Positions 45,203 through 55,427 of a stretch of 64,000 nucleotides of DNA are shown here, in pieces. Source of the DNA: an uncultured Flavobacteriaceae bacterium (lineage in GTDB: Bacteria; Bacteroidota; Bacteroidia; Flavobacteriales; Flavobacteriaceae); the NCBI GenBank assembly GCA_947494695.1, contig CANLWB010000002.1, positions 186,001 through 250,000 of the forward strand, written 5' to 3'. A model generated the notes under the pieces. That model was not told the DNA's origin, made no database searches, and worked only from the letters and a program-made list of their open reading frames with translations. The position numbers and the translations under genes were made by a program. Every line of letters starts with the position of its first letter. The first letter of the stretch is position 1.

Positions 45203-47716
45203 TTATTCCCGAACAAACTTTTTTGTTTCGGTATGCCCGTTTAAGTCTTCTATCATAATAAAATAGAGACCAGTATGGAGTGAAGAGATATCGATTAAAG
45301 TTTTGTTAAATTGGGATAAAACCTTTTGTGCGAGGTTATTATATATCTTTACAAGACCTATTTGAGACCTGGATTGAATATTTAAAATATCACGAGATGA
45401 ATCTGTAAATACTTGAAAGTTGGATGATTCGTTTTTATCGATGTTTAGGGTGTTGGTCACCTGGGTGTGTACCGTATTAGTTACAATAGCTGGATTAAAA
45501 TCAAAGAAAATATCGGCTTTATTTTGCATAATATCCCCAACATGAATACCTGGTTTTGGTTTGATTTTATAGGTTATAAAACCATGCGAGTCGGGTTCGT
45601 TTGTAGTGCTATCGGGTAAATGAATACCATTGAATATAAAAGCCACGTCATTTCCGTCTTTTATCTCAACTCGACCAGAATGACTGGTGCTTTCTAAATG
45701 AAATGAGTTCCAATCTAAATTTGAATCCAAAACGTTATCAACCCTAACATTAATGGCATCGGCAGTTCCTGTATTTTGAAAACGAATAATATAGTGTAAA
45801 TATGAATCTACATCGTCTAATAAGATTTGGTTACCTTCTAAAACTAGAATGTCATTAGGGTCATAAGATCCAATAATAGTTTGTTGAAAGTCGTAGACAT
45901 TTTCGCAAGGGGCACTATAACCTCCTACTGCATCCACTGTTATAGTGAATTCTAAAATATCATCAATGTTTGTTGTTGGAGGAGGAAATACGAGGAATGT
46001 AAGATCTACAGTTCTTGTTTCAAAAGGGTTAAGGTCGCTATAATTAAAGGTAAGTGTATTTGAAGTCTGTGATGAAATCGTGGGACTTGAATCTGAAAAA
46101 TTAAGTTTAGCATTGTTGTAGTCTAGTACGATAGTACCATTCAATTGCGTACTACCTACATTTTGAAATACCAATTGATAACCGGCCTCGAAACCTGGCC
46201 TTGCCTGGGTGATTGGAAACATACTGGTGCTAACTAATCTGATGGTTTGCGATGTTTGTAAACAAAAATCGGCAGTATCAGTATTATTAAGTCCCACAAA
46301 GTTGGAATTATGAGCATTTGGATTTAGAGTATAGAAATTTGGAATTTCAGAAGAAATGGAGGTTGTAAAATCCCCAGCGTTGGTATATAGGATATAACTG
46401 CCATCAGACTGAGTAAATGTCGAAAAACTATGAACGCCATTCGTTGAGGTTACCTTGACAGAAGGTGTAGGCAGATCACTACCATCACAACCATTTAGTT
46501 CAGAATCCGATCTAATGGTTCCACTTATGGTATTACCAAGCAACCCCAGGTTTTCATAATAGGCAATTTCATCTTCGCTTTCAATTGGTACGATAAGATC
46601 AATATCTCCATCAAAATCAATATCTCCAGTGCCTATACTTTTTGGGAACCTCATTGGAGTTGTTGCTACTTCAAGGCAAGGTCCAAAACTACCCAAAGCA
46701 TTTGTGTTTTCAAACCAGAATATTTTATCTTCAGAATAGGATAGGTAGAGTATATCATTGTCATTATCGTTATCAATATCTATTGCGGTGGGCATATGGA
46801 ATACGCTATTTTTTTCATCTATAATAATTTCATTTCCAAAAGTTCCCAGGCCATCTTCATTTTTATACCATACTATTTTATGTGTTTTGTTTATAGAGGT
46901 AAGGTTGGTAACAAGGTCGCTGTCACCATCATTATCCATATCTGATAGATACATATTAGAAGGCATTTTTAGGGTGTACGAGCTGGCTTCTTTAGTTGCT
47001 ATATTACTATATATAAAAGATTCTGATGCATTTGAGTTTTTTAAAAGGCAAATTTCATGAAGAAGAGATGTTACAATATCTAAATCATGATCGCCATCAA
47101 TGTCACCAATCGAGACTTCACGAATGAGATCGTTGAAAGGCATGATCTCATGTTCAGAAGACCACTGTAGGTCTCCAGAAGCATCAATTCCCAGATTTTT
47201 ATGCCAGGCTAAAACGTCATTATAATCCCCAGCTCCCGAGGGTCGAATTGATGCCATTACGATGTCCGGAAGCCCATCGAGGTCAAGGTCTGCGGTTGAG
47301 AAAGATTCTCTAATGTTGTATTCTGTTGGAATGGGTATGCTGTTTGAGAAACTTCCAGTTCCGTTGGTGTTTTTATAATAGCTAAGACTAATGATTACAT
47401 CGTTATTTGAACTTGACAAAACATCCAGATCACCGTCGTTATCAATATCGGTCACCTCAATGATAGAAAATTCATGCCCAGTATCTATGCTGTGTTCGGT
47501 TCCAAATGTGCCTATTCCGTCAATATTTTCAAACCAGACGAGCTTATCTAAATTACCTGCAACAACATCCAGATCACCATCTCCATCAATATCAGCCACT
47601 TTTGTCATTATTACCGACTCGAAATTACTCGATAAAAGGTGTTTTTGGAACCCAATTTGGGCATTAATTTTGATGGTTAAGACAAAACAAAGTATATAAA
47701 GTAAGGTAGTTTTCAT
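45203..47716 (-). CDS. T9SS-exported FG-GAP/VCBS repeat protein
   Basis: Product of 837 aa with signal peptide MKTTLLYILCFVLTIKINAQ. About seven FG-GAP/VCBS repeats with DIDGDGDLD, DIDNDGDLD, DLDLDGLPD, DIDGDHDLD, DMDNDGDSD and DIDFDGDID calcium loops form a beta-propeller (about 25-390). A Cna-B-like region and DUF11-like domain (YDPNDILVLEG, IRFQNTGTADAINVRV) follow, then a type A T9SS sorting tail (LVKIYNNLAQKVLSQF to TETKKFVRE). Secreted and anchored at the surface. Role unknown; an adhesin-like function is possible. Confidence 0.85.
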   Translation of the reverse strand: MKTTLLYILCFVLTIKINAQIGFQKHLLSSNFESVIMTKVADIDGDGDLDVVAGNLDKLVWFENIDGIGTFGTEHSIDTGHEFSIIEVTDIDNDGDLDVLSSSNNDVIISLSYYKNTNGTGSFSNSIPIPTEYNIRESFSTADLDLDGLPDIVMASIRPSGAGDYNDVLAWHKNLGIDASGDLQWSSEHEIMPFNDLIREVSIGDIDGDHDLDIVTSLLHEICLLKNSNASESFIYSNIATKEASSYTLKMPSNMYLSDMDNDGDSDLVTNLTSINKTHKIVWYKNEDGLGTFGNEIIIDEKNSVFHMPTAIDIDNDNDNDILYLSYSEDKIFWFENTNALGSFGPCLEVATTPMRFPKSIGTGDIDFDGDIDLIVPIESEDEIAYYENLGLLGNTISGTIRSDSELNGCDGSDLPTPSVKVTSTNGVHSFSTFTQSDGSYILYTNAGDFTTSISSEIPNFYTLNPNAHNSNFVGLNNTDTADFCLQTSQTIRLVSTSMFPITQARPGFEAGYQLVFQNVGSTQLNGTIVLDYNNAKLNFSDSSPTISSQTSNTLTFNYSDLNPFETRTVDLTFLVFPPPTTNIDDILEFTITVDAVGGYSAPCENVYDFQQTIIGSYDPNDILVLEGNQILLDDVDSYLHYIIRFQNTGTADAINVRVDNVLDSNLDWNSFHLESTSHSGRVEIKDGNDVAFIFNGIHLPDSTTNEPDSHGFITYKIKPKPGIHVGDIMQNKADIFFDFNPAIVTNTVHTQVTNTLNIDKNESSNFQVFTDSSRDILNIQSRSQIGLVKIYNNLAQKVLSQFNKTLIDISSLHTGLYFIMIEDLNGHTETKKFVRE

Positions 47717-47992
47717 GGCATAGTAATGAAAATCTTTACAATAAATATATGAATTATCTTATTAAATATGCATTTAAGTTGTTTTAATTTGTTTATATGT
47801 AGGTGTTTAACACATTAAAAGTAGAGCGTTTTTGTAAAATTTTGAAATAAAAAATGACTCAAATAAAACACCGTTGTTTGTTATAGAGGTGAAAAAATGA
47901 CAAATTTTAATGGGTGATTTTAAGTTGAAAGTAGGATGAAACAAATACAAGTTAAATTCAAATATTATTACGTTAACTCGACGTCACTTTAT

Positions 47993-48149
47993 TTGATTTT
48001 TTAACATGTATAATGTTGGTTTTTAGCTATATATCATTTCAGCAGAGAGCGGAACGAGCCCTTCTGTCGCGCTCAGGATAAACTTTCGAGAAATCTTAAT
48101 TTAATCATAGATTCTTCCTCGTGCTTCGTCTGAATGACAACGATTTTTA
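47993..48149. repeat. Dispersed repeat, copy 2
   Basis: Shares with copy 1 (37357-37528) TTTTTTAACATGTATAAT, TCATTTC, CGAGAAATCTTAATTTAAT, GATTCTTCCTCGTGCTTCGT and CTGAATGACAACGATTTTTA; the central part differs. The rest of the gap from 47717 shows only AT-rich sequence. Confidence 0.65.
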
Positions 48150-48163
48150 CTGATGACTCCGAA

Positions 48164-50515
48164 TTATTGAACGGCTGGTGGTACAATACGATCTAAGCTA
48201 TCCGATATTTCTTCCAGGCATTTTTCCAGAGATTTAACTGCAATATCCGATAAATATCGTCCCAAAGGAATGAATGGCTTAACGCCCGTGTGTGTTTCAG
48301 ATTGAATAAATTCTAGTAAAGCCTCTTCTTTGGATGCAATTTCTGTACGTTTAGATTGAATATTGTAGACATTTGCAAATGTTTTTTCCATTTCTTTGGG
48401 ATGTGCAAAGGTCGCGTTCCATATCATCGATAAAGGTGCTGTAAGCTGTGTGCTATAGGTCATGTCGTTGTCCTCTTCAAAGTGAGTAATAAGAAGATGT
48501 TTTATGACATACTTTCCGGTTAAGCTGGTATCTTGTTCGATCTTATTTTTTAGGGCATCTGCCAAACGTCTCGTTACAGTACCTCCTATATTATCATAGT
48601 ATCCTGCATCTCCAAATTGTCCAACACCTTTAATACGCGCTGCTGGACTTATATATGGAAACCGGGCATTCATAGACATGGCTGTAGAGCGCTTTATCAT
48701 CATAGAATCGATGGGATACTCAGCTAACAAATCTTTAAACACAGACATGTTATGGGTGTCATTTTTTATAGCTATCGGACTCACTACGGTGCGTTGACCA
48801 GATTGTAAATGGGTTGTGTTGGTCACGATGATAGGCAAGAGGTAGTCGTTTTGCCCTGGCCTTGGCATGATGTTTAAATAAGGTTCTGCCAAAGGACTTG
48901 TTTCATTATATGCGAATACAGTATTAAAAGATGTTTCCCATTCTTCCTCCAGTAAGGCGCCCCTATCTTTAAAAGTAAAAAAGTTAGTGATACTTTTAAA
49001 AAAATCGCGGCCCATGATTCCAGCTACAGATGTCGATAAGTAATCTTTATTATAGATGCTACTGGCGCGGTATTTAAATCCGTTTTGAGAATTTGCATAT
49101 TTCAAAGATGTAGTGCTTGTGCCTTTTTGCAATGCATGGGCTTGCGTATAAAACATATTGTTCCCTACACCACCTCCCGAAGCTCCTGTCATGGCAAATA
49201 AATACTTTTTGAAATAATCTGGATTTCGTTCATACAAATAGCTTTGAACTAAAAAAGACCATAGACCAGCTCGGGAACCACCACCTTCTGCTGAAACAAA
49301 TATAATTGGAAACTTATTATTGGACGTCCTGTTTTGAATGTCGTCTTTACGATCGGCTAGCCACAGTTTAACGTAACGATCTAAATCTAAGCGTTCGTCT
49401 GGATGTACATCGGTTTTTGTTGAAGTAGCATCGAAATGAGAAAAATTGGGTCGGTTAGCGGTCCATATTCCTAAAATTAAGGTCACAAATAAGGTCATGC
49501 CTAATAAGGGAATTCGCCATATTACCCCTAAGAGCTTGACCAAGTTTATAACGCTGTAGAGACCAATAATACATATCACAACAATAGGCAAAGGTGTAAA
49601 GAGTTTTAAAGCCTGAGGATTAAATAACAATATGGTGTACGATACAAAGACGCCAAATAATAAGGTAAGAATTAAAGGCGCTCCTATATATTGTTTAAAT
49701 TTTAAAACCCACCTGTTATAGGAGGTGGATATCAATAGAAAAAATATTGCCAGTAAAAGGAGCGCATAGAATAAACGGATGGTATCTCCTTCGGATCCGC
49801 CTTGATTAAAGAGGCCAAGAATTAATATGGTAATAAGACAACATACAGCCATGACTCCTGGAATGTATTTGAAAATTCGAAATCTAAGAAGCCACTTACA
49901 TAGCGCGTTTGTCCATTTTAAATTTAAAGACGCTAGTAAAAGGGCCATACAGACCAGTAAACCCCAGTCCCCAAAGATGGTAATGTCACTACCATAGACC
50001 ATAAAATAGGTATTGTTTACAGCAAACGCAGCAATAAAAATTAGTAACGAGCCCAATATTTTGGGAAACATACGCTCAATGTATTCTTCCTGAGTTTCGT
50101 GGTATACTTTTGAGAGCGAGTTTATGTTTTTTCCCTTACTTTTTATAAAAAGTTCTTTATCGTCCATGGGGAATTTAAATAAAAGAACACGACGACTTGA
50201 TTTGCCCCTTTTAGAAAACAGTGTAGGTCCGCTAGCACTCCCGTTAAGGGCGTCTCTTAATCTCCTAAAATAAACGCTTGTCGTACTTATTAAGAAGCCC
50301 ATAACACTTAAAGATGCAAAAAAAATAAATAACACGAACCAATCATTGTCCGCTTGATTTACCACGACAATAAGGTCATTTATTTGTGGTATAATCCATA
50401 GTAACAGGAACAAAATAACGATAACCACAATAGACATGGTATGCTTACTTAGTTCATTGAGCAATAGTACCAACCAATTTTGTTCATTATTAGAATGTTT
50501 ATTTACAGCGGCCAT
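48164..50515 (-). CDS. Polytopic membrane protein with C-terminal patatin-like hydrolase domain
   Basis: Product of 783 aa. Residues 20-370 contain about nine membrane helices (MSIVVIVILFLLLWIIP, WFVLFIFFASLSVMGFLI, and others to IPLLGMTLFVTLILGI) with a cytosolic loop. Residues about 395-780 are patatin-like: oxyanion loop SAEGGGSRAGLWS, nucleophile MTGASGGGVG (GxSxG), and the catalytic Asp likely in GQFGDAGYYDNIGG. Serine hydrolase of lipids inferred. Its stop lies in a short gap near repeat copy 2. The gene at 50530-52203 ends 14 bases before it on the same strand. Confidence 0.8.
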   Translation of the reverse strand: MAAVNKHSNNEQNWLVLLLNELSKHTMSIVVIVILFLLLWIIPQINDLIVVVNQADNDWFVLFIFFASLSVMGFLISTTSVYFRRLRDALNGSASGPTLFSKRGKSSRRVLLFKFPMDDKELFIKSKGKNINSLSKVYHETQEEYIERMFPKILGSLLIFIAAFAVNNTYFMVYGSDITIFGDWGLLVCMALLLASLNLKWTNALCKWLLRFRIFKYIPGVMAVCCLITILILGLFNQGGSEGDTIRLFYALLLLAIFFLLISTSYNRWVLKFKQYIGAPLILTLLFGVFVSYTILLFNPQALKLFTPLPIVVICIIGLYSVINLVKLLGVIWRIPLLGMTLFVTLILGIWTANRPNFSHFDATSTKTDVHPDERLDLDRYVKLWLADRKDDIQNRTSNNKFPIIFVSAEGGGSRAGLWSFLVQSYLYERNPDYFKKYLFAMTGASGGGVGNNMFYTQAHALQKGTSTTSLKYANSQNGFKYRASSIYNKDYLSTSVAGIMGRDFFKSITNFFTFKDRGALLEEEWETSFNTVFAYNETSPLAEPYLNIMPRPGQNDYLLPIIVTNTTHLQSGQRTVVSPIAIKNDTHNMSVFKDLLAEYPIDSMMIKRSTAMSMNARFPYISPAARIKGVGQFGDAGYYDNIGGTVTRRLADALKNKIEQDTSLTGKYVIKHLLITHFEEDNDMTYSTQLTAPLSMIWNATFAHPKEMEKTFANVYNIQSKRTEIASKEEALLEFIQSETHTGVKPFIPLGRYLSDIAVKSLEKCLEEISDSLDRIVPPAVQ

Positions 50516-50529
50516 AATACGTAGGTTTA

Positions 50530-52203
50530 TTATTTTTCTTTAATTTCAGGCGTTTTCTTTTTAGGCTTAAAACGGTTTACAAAAGACGTTAGATTAGTAG
50601 CATAACCTACCATAATTTGTGGAAATATAGTATGGCTATCGGTATGATAATACGTTCCCAATTTGGCATAAATACCACCTTTGGATTTATCTGGGTTTGT
50701 TAACCAGTAAAAATTGGCCTCAACATTAACCATATTATATCTTGTTATAAAATGATTTTCTTGAGTATCAACGATGATATCATTGTTAAAGCTTCGGTTA
50801 TTAATGGTTTGCATACCATTATAGTTAAGATCTTCCAGGCTTACAGCAATATCGGCTCCAAAATTTGTTTGAGGACGAATTTCAAAGTTTAGATAGGGAC
50901 CATGACCCAGAGAGAGTAGCTGTTGGTTTGTTACAATATCTTCAGCACCATCTTGAGTTTGCGTATATCTAAATCCGGTTCTGTAAAATGCCACGCTATA
51001 CCCTAGAGACGTATTTAAGAACCAACCTTTAGATTCATATGTAAGAGCATCTAAACCAATTTTACCATAAAGGTTGTTCTTTTTTAAAAGATCAAAACTG
51101 CTAAACGTTTCGTTGTCCTTAATGGCTATAAAACGAGTCTCATCTTCAAAACTGTTATTGAGAGCAATATTAGAACTGGTTATAAATTGCCTGGTAAGCG
51201 TTAGTTTTCCCCAGTTTTTTAAGTTTAGTGGTAGTAGTAATTTAACTTGAGCGTTCAAAATAGAATTACTGTTTTCCGTATTAAAACCCATCACATCAGA
51301 ATAAATAATTCCGGTAAAAAAATCAAGGAAACGACGTTGTATTACTTGGCTTTCAGCTTTACCCCCCTTTTCACATGATAGGGAGATTTGGCTATTGGCT
51401 ACAGAATAGTTGAAAAATTGGTCAGATTCGTAATCGAAAATATCATTATAGTCTACGATGATATCATTTCTGTTGGCATCTTTGGTAGATACTATACTTC
51501 CATAATTGTTAAAGTAGCGCAAAGGAACACTATAACGGTTATTTAAGAAAATAAGCTTTTCGGTTTTACCGTTCGAGATTAATTTGGCTTTAACGTATAT
51601 AGAAGAAGCTTTATTATTAAAAAAATGAATCTTAGCATCTATAATTTCTAAAGTTCCAGTTCCTTTTATTGCTTTTTTCGCGGGTTTGGATGCATCGTTC
51701 TTGGCTCCAGGCTCCTTTCTGGAAGTCTCACTATATTTAATAGAGTAGGGAACATATTTGTTAAGAACAATTTTTGCCGAGTATTGATGCTTTTCATTGT
51801 CAATATCATTTAAAATGTTTTCCAGATCGTTACGCTCGTTCCTAATCTTTTCTATGTCTTTTAGTTCTACTTTTTTAACCAATTGTGCAATGGTGTCTTT
51901 TTCCGTTTGAGTTACAGATGATACAACTAGGTTTTTGTCCAGTTTGTTTTTAACAAGATCGATAATATCTGTAGTTAGTAGTTGAGGTGATATTTTTTTT
52001 GCGTAGGATTTACTTGTAAAACAAGTATCGTTATTACATAATTTGAGTAAAAAATAATCTTTCTCCAGTTTACTGTGAACACTATAAACGGTATGGCCTA
52101 CAGATATGTTATCCAATACAAAAAAGTCATGTTTTTGAGGAGTCTGAGCAAAGCAAGCCGTGACACAAAAGAATATAAATAAGAACGATTTGAATATTTT
52201 CAT
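50530..52203 (-). CDS. Secreted/envelope protein co-transcribed with the membrane patatin
   Basis: ATG 52203 gives signal peptide MKIFKSFLFIFFCVTACFAQ and 557 aa. N-terminal half: helical coiled part (IEKIRNERNDLENILNDIDN-like) and beta strands. C-terminal half (about 280-540) has repeated aromatic-ended strands (LNFEIRPQTNFGADIAVSLE, YNMVNVEANFYWLTNPDK, GIYAKLGTYYH) like an outer-membrane beta-barrel; the very end is basic (KPKKKTPEIKEK). No named family recognised. The patatin gene follows after 14 bases. Barrel assignment is inferred. Confidence 0.65.
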   Translation of the reverse strand: MKIFKSFLFIFFCVTACFAQTPQKHDFFVLDNISVGHTVYSVHSKLEKDYFLLKLCNNDTCFTSKSYAKKISPQLLTTDIIDLVKNKLDKNLVVSSVTQTEKDTIAQLVKKVELKDIEKIRNERNDLENILNDIDNEKHQYSAKIVLNKYVPYSIKYSETSRKEPGAKNDASKPAKKAIKGTGTLEIIDAKIHFFNNKASSIYVKAKLISNGKTEKLIFLNNRYSVPLRYFNNYGSIVSTKDANRNDIIVDYNDIFDYESDQFFNYSVANSQISLSCEKGGKAESQVIQRRFLDFFTGIIYSDVMGFNTENSNSILNAQVKLLLPLNLKNWGKLTLTRQFITSSNIALNNSFEDETRFIAIKDNETFSSFDLLKKNNLYGKIGLDALTYESKGWFLNTSLGYSVAFYRTGFRYTQTQDGAEDIVTNQQLLSLGHGPYLNFEIRPQTNFGADIAVSLEDLNYNGMQTINNRSFNNDIIVDTQENHFITRYNMVNVEANFYWLTNPDKSKGGIYAKLGTYYHTDSHTIFPQIMVGYATNLTSFVNRFKPKKKTPEIKEK

Positions 52204-52498
52204 AAGAAGTATATTAATAATCCACAATATAGTGTCGTCTTTAGTTCCGAGGAATACCCAATATAGGGTATATAAATAAGAAGCAAACAAGCACAAAATA
52301 TGGTTTGTTTTACTAAACGGCTTAAAGAATATATTAAGTTAAAATTAAAAAAAATCTGATTCAAAAAAAGGAATAATCTTACCAGATTTATATTGTACTT
52401 TTTTTCTTACATTTGAATGTTAATTTTATAGTCATGTGACTTTTTATTACGGCATGTGTCTAAACAAGTATCTTAAATTATATTAAAAACCAGATAAG

Positions 52499-52828
52499 AT
52501 GGCAAAATTTGAAATTTATAAAGACAAAAGAGGAGAATTTAGATTTAGATTAAAGGCAGCTAATGGTCAGGCCATTCTGGCTAGCGAAGGTTATGCGGCA
52601 AAAACCGGTTGTACGAATGGTATAGAATCTGTGAGAAAAAATTCAACAGAAGACTCTAGATTCGAACGTTTGGAATCAAAAGGAGGCAGTCCGTATTTTA
52701 ACCTAAAAGCTAAGAATGGACAGGTGATTGGAACAAGTGAGATGTACTCATCTGTAAGTGCCTTGGAAAATGGTATTGCCTCCGTTAAAAAGAATGCTCC
52801 TGCAGCTTCGATCGAAGATTTAGCTTAG
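52499..52828 (+). CDS. YegP family protein, two DUF1508 repeats
   Basis: Product of 109 aa with two tandem DUF1508 repeats: FEIYKDKRGEFRFRLKAANG and SPYFNLKAKNGQVIGTSEMY, each followed by a helix (NGIESVRKNS, NGIASVKKNA). Cytosolic, monocistronic. The function of YegP is not known; in several bacteria it is stress-associated. A possible -7 box TACATTTG lies at 52408-52415. Confidence 0.92.
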   Translation: MAKFEIYKDKRGEFRFRLKAANGQAILASEGYAAKTGCTNGIESVRKNSTEDSRFERLESKGGSPYFNLKAKNGQVIGTSEMYSSVSALENGIASVKKNAPAASIEDLA

Positions 52829-52862
52829 TAAATTAAGTGACTACTCATAACTATGTTGTTTT

Positions 52863-52995
52863 TGAGGGCGTCTAAAAAGTTTTGAAATTGTCATTTTGAG
52901 CTTCGTTGAAAAATCTTAAAACCTTAATAAATAAGCGTTTAATTTCTGAAAGATTCTTCACTTTGTTCTGAATGACACCTTTTTAGACGCCCTCA
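52863..52995. repeat. 133-base element with perfect 17-base terminal inverted repeats
   Basis: TGAGGGCGTCTAAAAAG at 52863-52879 and its exact complement at 52979-52995. The interior has TTGTCATTTTGAGCTTCGTTG, AAATCTTA and GATTCTTCACTTTG...GAATGACAC, related to the two dispersed repeats at 37357 and 47993. MITE-like; no coding sequence. Confidence 0.75.
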
Positions 52996-53156
52996 TTTTT
53001 TTTGAAAACTATTTAAGAGTTTTGTCGTTAAAACTCATTATCAGTTTGTTAATTACTATTTTGTATGAATTTATTTATTAAATTTGAAAGATAGTACGGA
53101 TGACATGTTGGAAAGAATGATCTGTCGAGATCAAAATAATTCTAAATAAAATAGTT

Positions 53157-53792
53157 ATGAAAAAAATTATCTTACTGGTTCTTATTTTTGCTTATACGTT
53201 TTCTTACGCTCAAGATACTAAGTTTGTTTACGGTGAAGGTGGCTTGGTTCCAAGACATTTCGTAATCGATCTTGAGGGAATGAATAAAGATGATTTATTT
53301 ACTAAAGCAGAAGAATGGTTTGAGAAGAAATATTATGGTCGAGGAGGACATGATAAAAAAGGTAATGATGGGGATAAGAAAACAGAGAAAGGTCGTACGA
53401 CTACAATTCTTAGCTACGAAGTTGTTAAAGATGAACCTGAGGCAACAGGGAAGACAGATAAAAATATAAAACTTAGGTTTATCGGATTTACGGATAATGC
53501 TTTATGTTTTGGAACGGATGATAATTATACTTGTGTAGGGTTGGAATACAAAGTGGAACTGAGATTTAGAGATGGAGATTATAGGTTTAAACCCATGAGA
53601 CTATCCTTTAAAACGTCTTCAAGCAAAAAGGAGCAAAATATAAATCTTAATAAACACAAATTTAAGGGTAAAGACGGCGTAATACAACAAGGTTACGAAG
53701 AGGTGTCTTCGCAAGTAGAAACACTACTAAATGATATGAATAAAAGTATTCTTAATCATTTAACAGGGAAAGAACAAGAAGATGAGTGGTAG
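53157..53792 (+). CDS. Secreted DUF4468-like protein
   Basis: Product of 211 aa with signal peptide MKKIILLVLIFAYTFSYAQ. FVYGEGGLVPRHFVIDLEGM, then ATGKTDKNIKLRFIGFTDNA and VGLEYKVELRFRDGDYRFKP resemble the DUF4468 beta domain (TBP-like). A Lys/Gly-rich stretch (YGRGGHDKKGNDGDKKTEK) lies near residue 65. Function unknown. Upstream TAAATTTG at 53079-53086 is a possible -7 box. Confidence 0.7.
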   Translation: MKKIILLVLIFAYTFSYAQDTKFVYGEGGLVPRHFVIDLEGMNKDDLFTKAEEWFEKKYYGRGGHDKKGNDGDKKTEKGRTTTILSYEVVKDEPEATGKTDKNIKLRFIGFTDNALCFGTDDNYTCVGLEYKVELRFRDGDYRFKPMRLSFKTSSSKKEQNINLNKHKFKGKDGVIQQGYEEVSSQVETLLNDMNKSILNHLTGKEQEDEW

Positions 53793-53816
53793 TTATATTC
53801 GCTAGAAATAAACGAG

Positions 53817-54431
53817 TTAAAATAACCCGTTTATTTCTGCATCAATAGTGTTTATAACAGTTCCCAAATCTTCGGGATTGTCAACGAAATTTAATTTATC
53901 GACATCTATAACTAATAGTTTACCCTGGTCATAGCCATGAATCCAGGCCTCATAACGTTCATTGAGTCGGCTTAAATAATCAATGCTAATAGAATTTTCG
54001 TAATCCCGACCTCGATTATGTATTTGAGAAACTAAATTTGGTATAGAGCTGCGTAAATAAATAAGTAAATCTGGTCCCTTAACCAAAGATTCCATCAATT
54101 CAAAAAGGGATCGGTAATTCTCAAAATCACGATTGGTCATTAAACCCATAGCGTGTAAATTGGGTGCAAAAATATGAGCATCCTCGTATATGGTTCTATC
54201 CTGAATAATATCTTTTCCGCTTTCACGAATTTGCAAAACTTGTCGAAATCTACTATTTAAAAAATAGACTTGTAAGTTGAAACTCCATCGTTCCATTTGA
54301 TTGTAAAAATCGTCCAAATAAGGATTGTCTACAACGTCCTCTAGTTGAGGTTCCCATTTATAATGTTTTGATAAAAGTTTTGTAAGAGTGGTCTTCCCGG
54401 CCCCGATGTTTCCTGCAATAGCAATATGCAT
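53817..54431 (-). CDS. Deoxynucleoside kinase
   Basis: Product of 204 aa. P-loop AIAGNIGAGKTTLTKLLS (residues 4-21); substrate part with EDVVDNPYLDDFY and QVYFLNSRFRQ; the DRT-like motif IQDRTIYEDAHIFA; lid with IHNRGRDYENSI. It matches the dNK/dGK-dAK family that phosphorylates deoxynucleosides for dNTP salvage. Full length. The gene at 54438-55217 ends 6 bases before its start, so both are probably on one transcript. Confidence 0.93.
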   Translation of the reverse strand: MHIAIAGNIGAGKTTLTKLLSKHYKWEPQLEDVVDNPYLDDFYNQMERWSFNLQVYFLNSRFRQVLQIRESGKDIIQDRTIYEDAHIFAPNLHAMGLMTNRDFENYRSLFELMESLVKGPDLLIYLRSSIPNLVSQIHNRGRDYENSISIDYLSRLNERYEAWIHGYDQGKLLVIDVDKLNFVDNPEDLGTVINTIDAEINGLF

Positions 54432-54437
54432 AATTTT

Positions 54438-55217
54438 TTAGTTGATTTTTATTTTAAACTCATATAGGGTTTTACTTTCGTAAATATATAGGGTTTCATT
54501 GGTTACAAAAAACTCGTCTGCCAGCAATTTTGGCGTTGAAAGTGAGTTCGTTGTGTTGCTATTTTTTCTTTGGAAGTCCAAGGAACCGTCTTTTTCAAAT
54601 ATAATATTTCCGTTACTTTCTGTCAACCTGGTGTAGCCATTATTTTTCACTTTTTTTACCAGGCTTCCAAAATAGTTATACGTATAAAAATGGTTTTTGG
54701 TAAGTAGAAAACAGAAATTATAATTACTTTTTATATCCAAAATAACGCTTTGTACAGGTGTGGTCTGCGATCGCGTTGTATTTGTTTTATAGTCAAAAAG
54801 TTCTAATTTTTGATTATCCTGATTAAAAATCCATATCGTATTATCGTGCCCAGTAGAAACATGGGTAACATTTTTATATTCGGGAAGGAGATTAAAATCT
54901 ATTTTAAATATTTCTGCTAACCGGTTGTCAAGAATAATAACAGTGTTAAAGTCTCGATAAAATACATTAACCTTTAAAGGGTTAAAAGCATTAGCAGTAG
55001 TTATATCTCCTAATTGTAGGTTATTGTAAGTTATGGTGTTCTGTGCATTTTTTTTACTAAATACATTGTTTTTAATAAAGTACATGTTGTTAAAACCGTC
55101 GACAGAAATCAGTTTGTCAATTTCAAAATCTGTCTTTTTTATTAAAGAAACCTCTATAGGGTTTTGAGCATACATGGAAGCCGATAGGAGTAAAAAAAGA
55201 TAGCGTGTATATTTCAT
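54438..55217 (-). CDS. Secreted beta-propeller-like protein of unknown function
   Basis: Product of 259 aa; signal peptide MKYTRYLFLLLSASMYAQ. Repeated beta strands with DNTIWIFNQDNQKLELFDYK, NYFGSLVKKVKNNGYTRL and LDFQRKNSNTT suggest a propeller of WD/NHL type. Widely paired with the deoxynucleoside kinase gene in flavobacteria as far as I recall, but with no function known. Upstream gene of the pair, with a six-base gap. Confidence 0.75.
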   Translation of the reverse strand: MKYTRYLFLLLSASMYAQNPIEVSLIKKTDFEIDKLISVDGFNNMYFIKNNVFSKKNAQNTITYNNLQLGDITTANAFNPLKVNVFYRDFNTVIILDNRLAEIFKIDFNLLPEYKNVTHVSTGHDNTIWIFNQDNQKLELFDYKTNTTRSQTTPVQSVILDIKSNYNFCFLLTKNHFYTYNYFGSLVKKVKNNGYTRLTESNGNIIFEKDGSLDFQRKNSNTTNSLSTPKLLADEFFVTNETLYIYESKTLYEFKIKIN

Positions 55218-55427
55218 ATGAATTTGAAAAATACAAAAACCTAGCCATTTTATGAATATTAATGATTTAAATATGTGATAGAATCAATCTATAGTATTTG
55301 ATGTAGAAATACAGAACAACCAGAGCCAGAGTAACATATTTGTAAGTATTGTAGAGCATTATATTCGCTCTTTATATGTTTTATTAACATTTCAATATAA
55401 GTTGTAAAAATAAAACCGAAATTTTTA

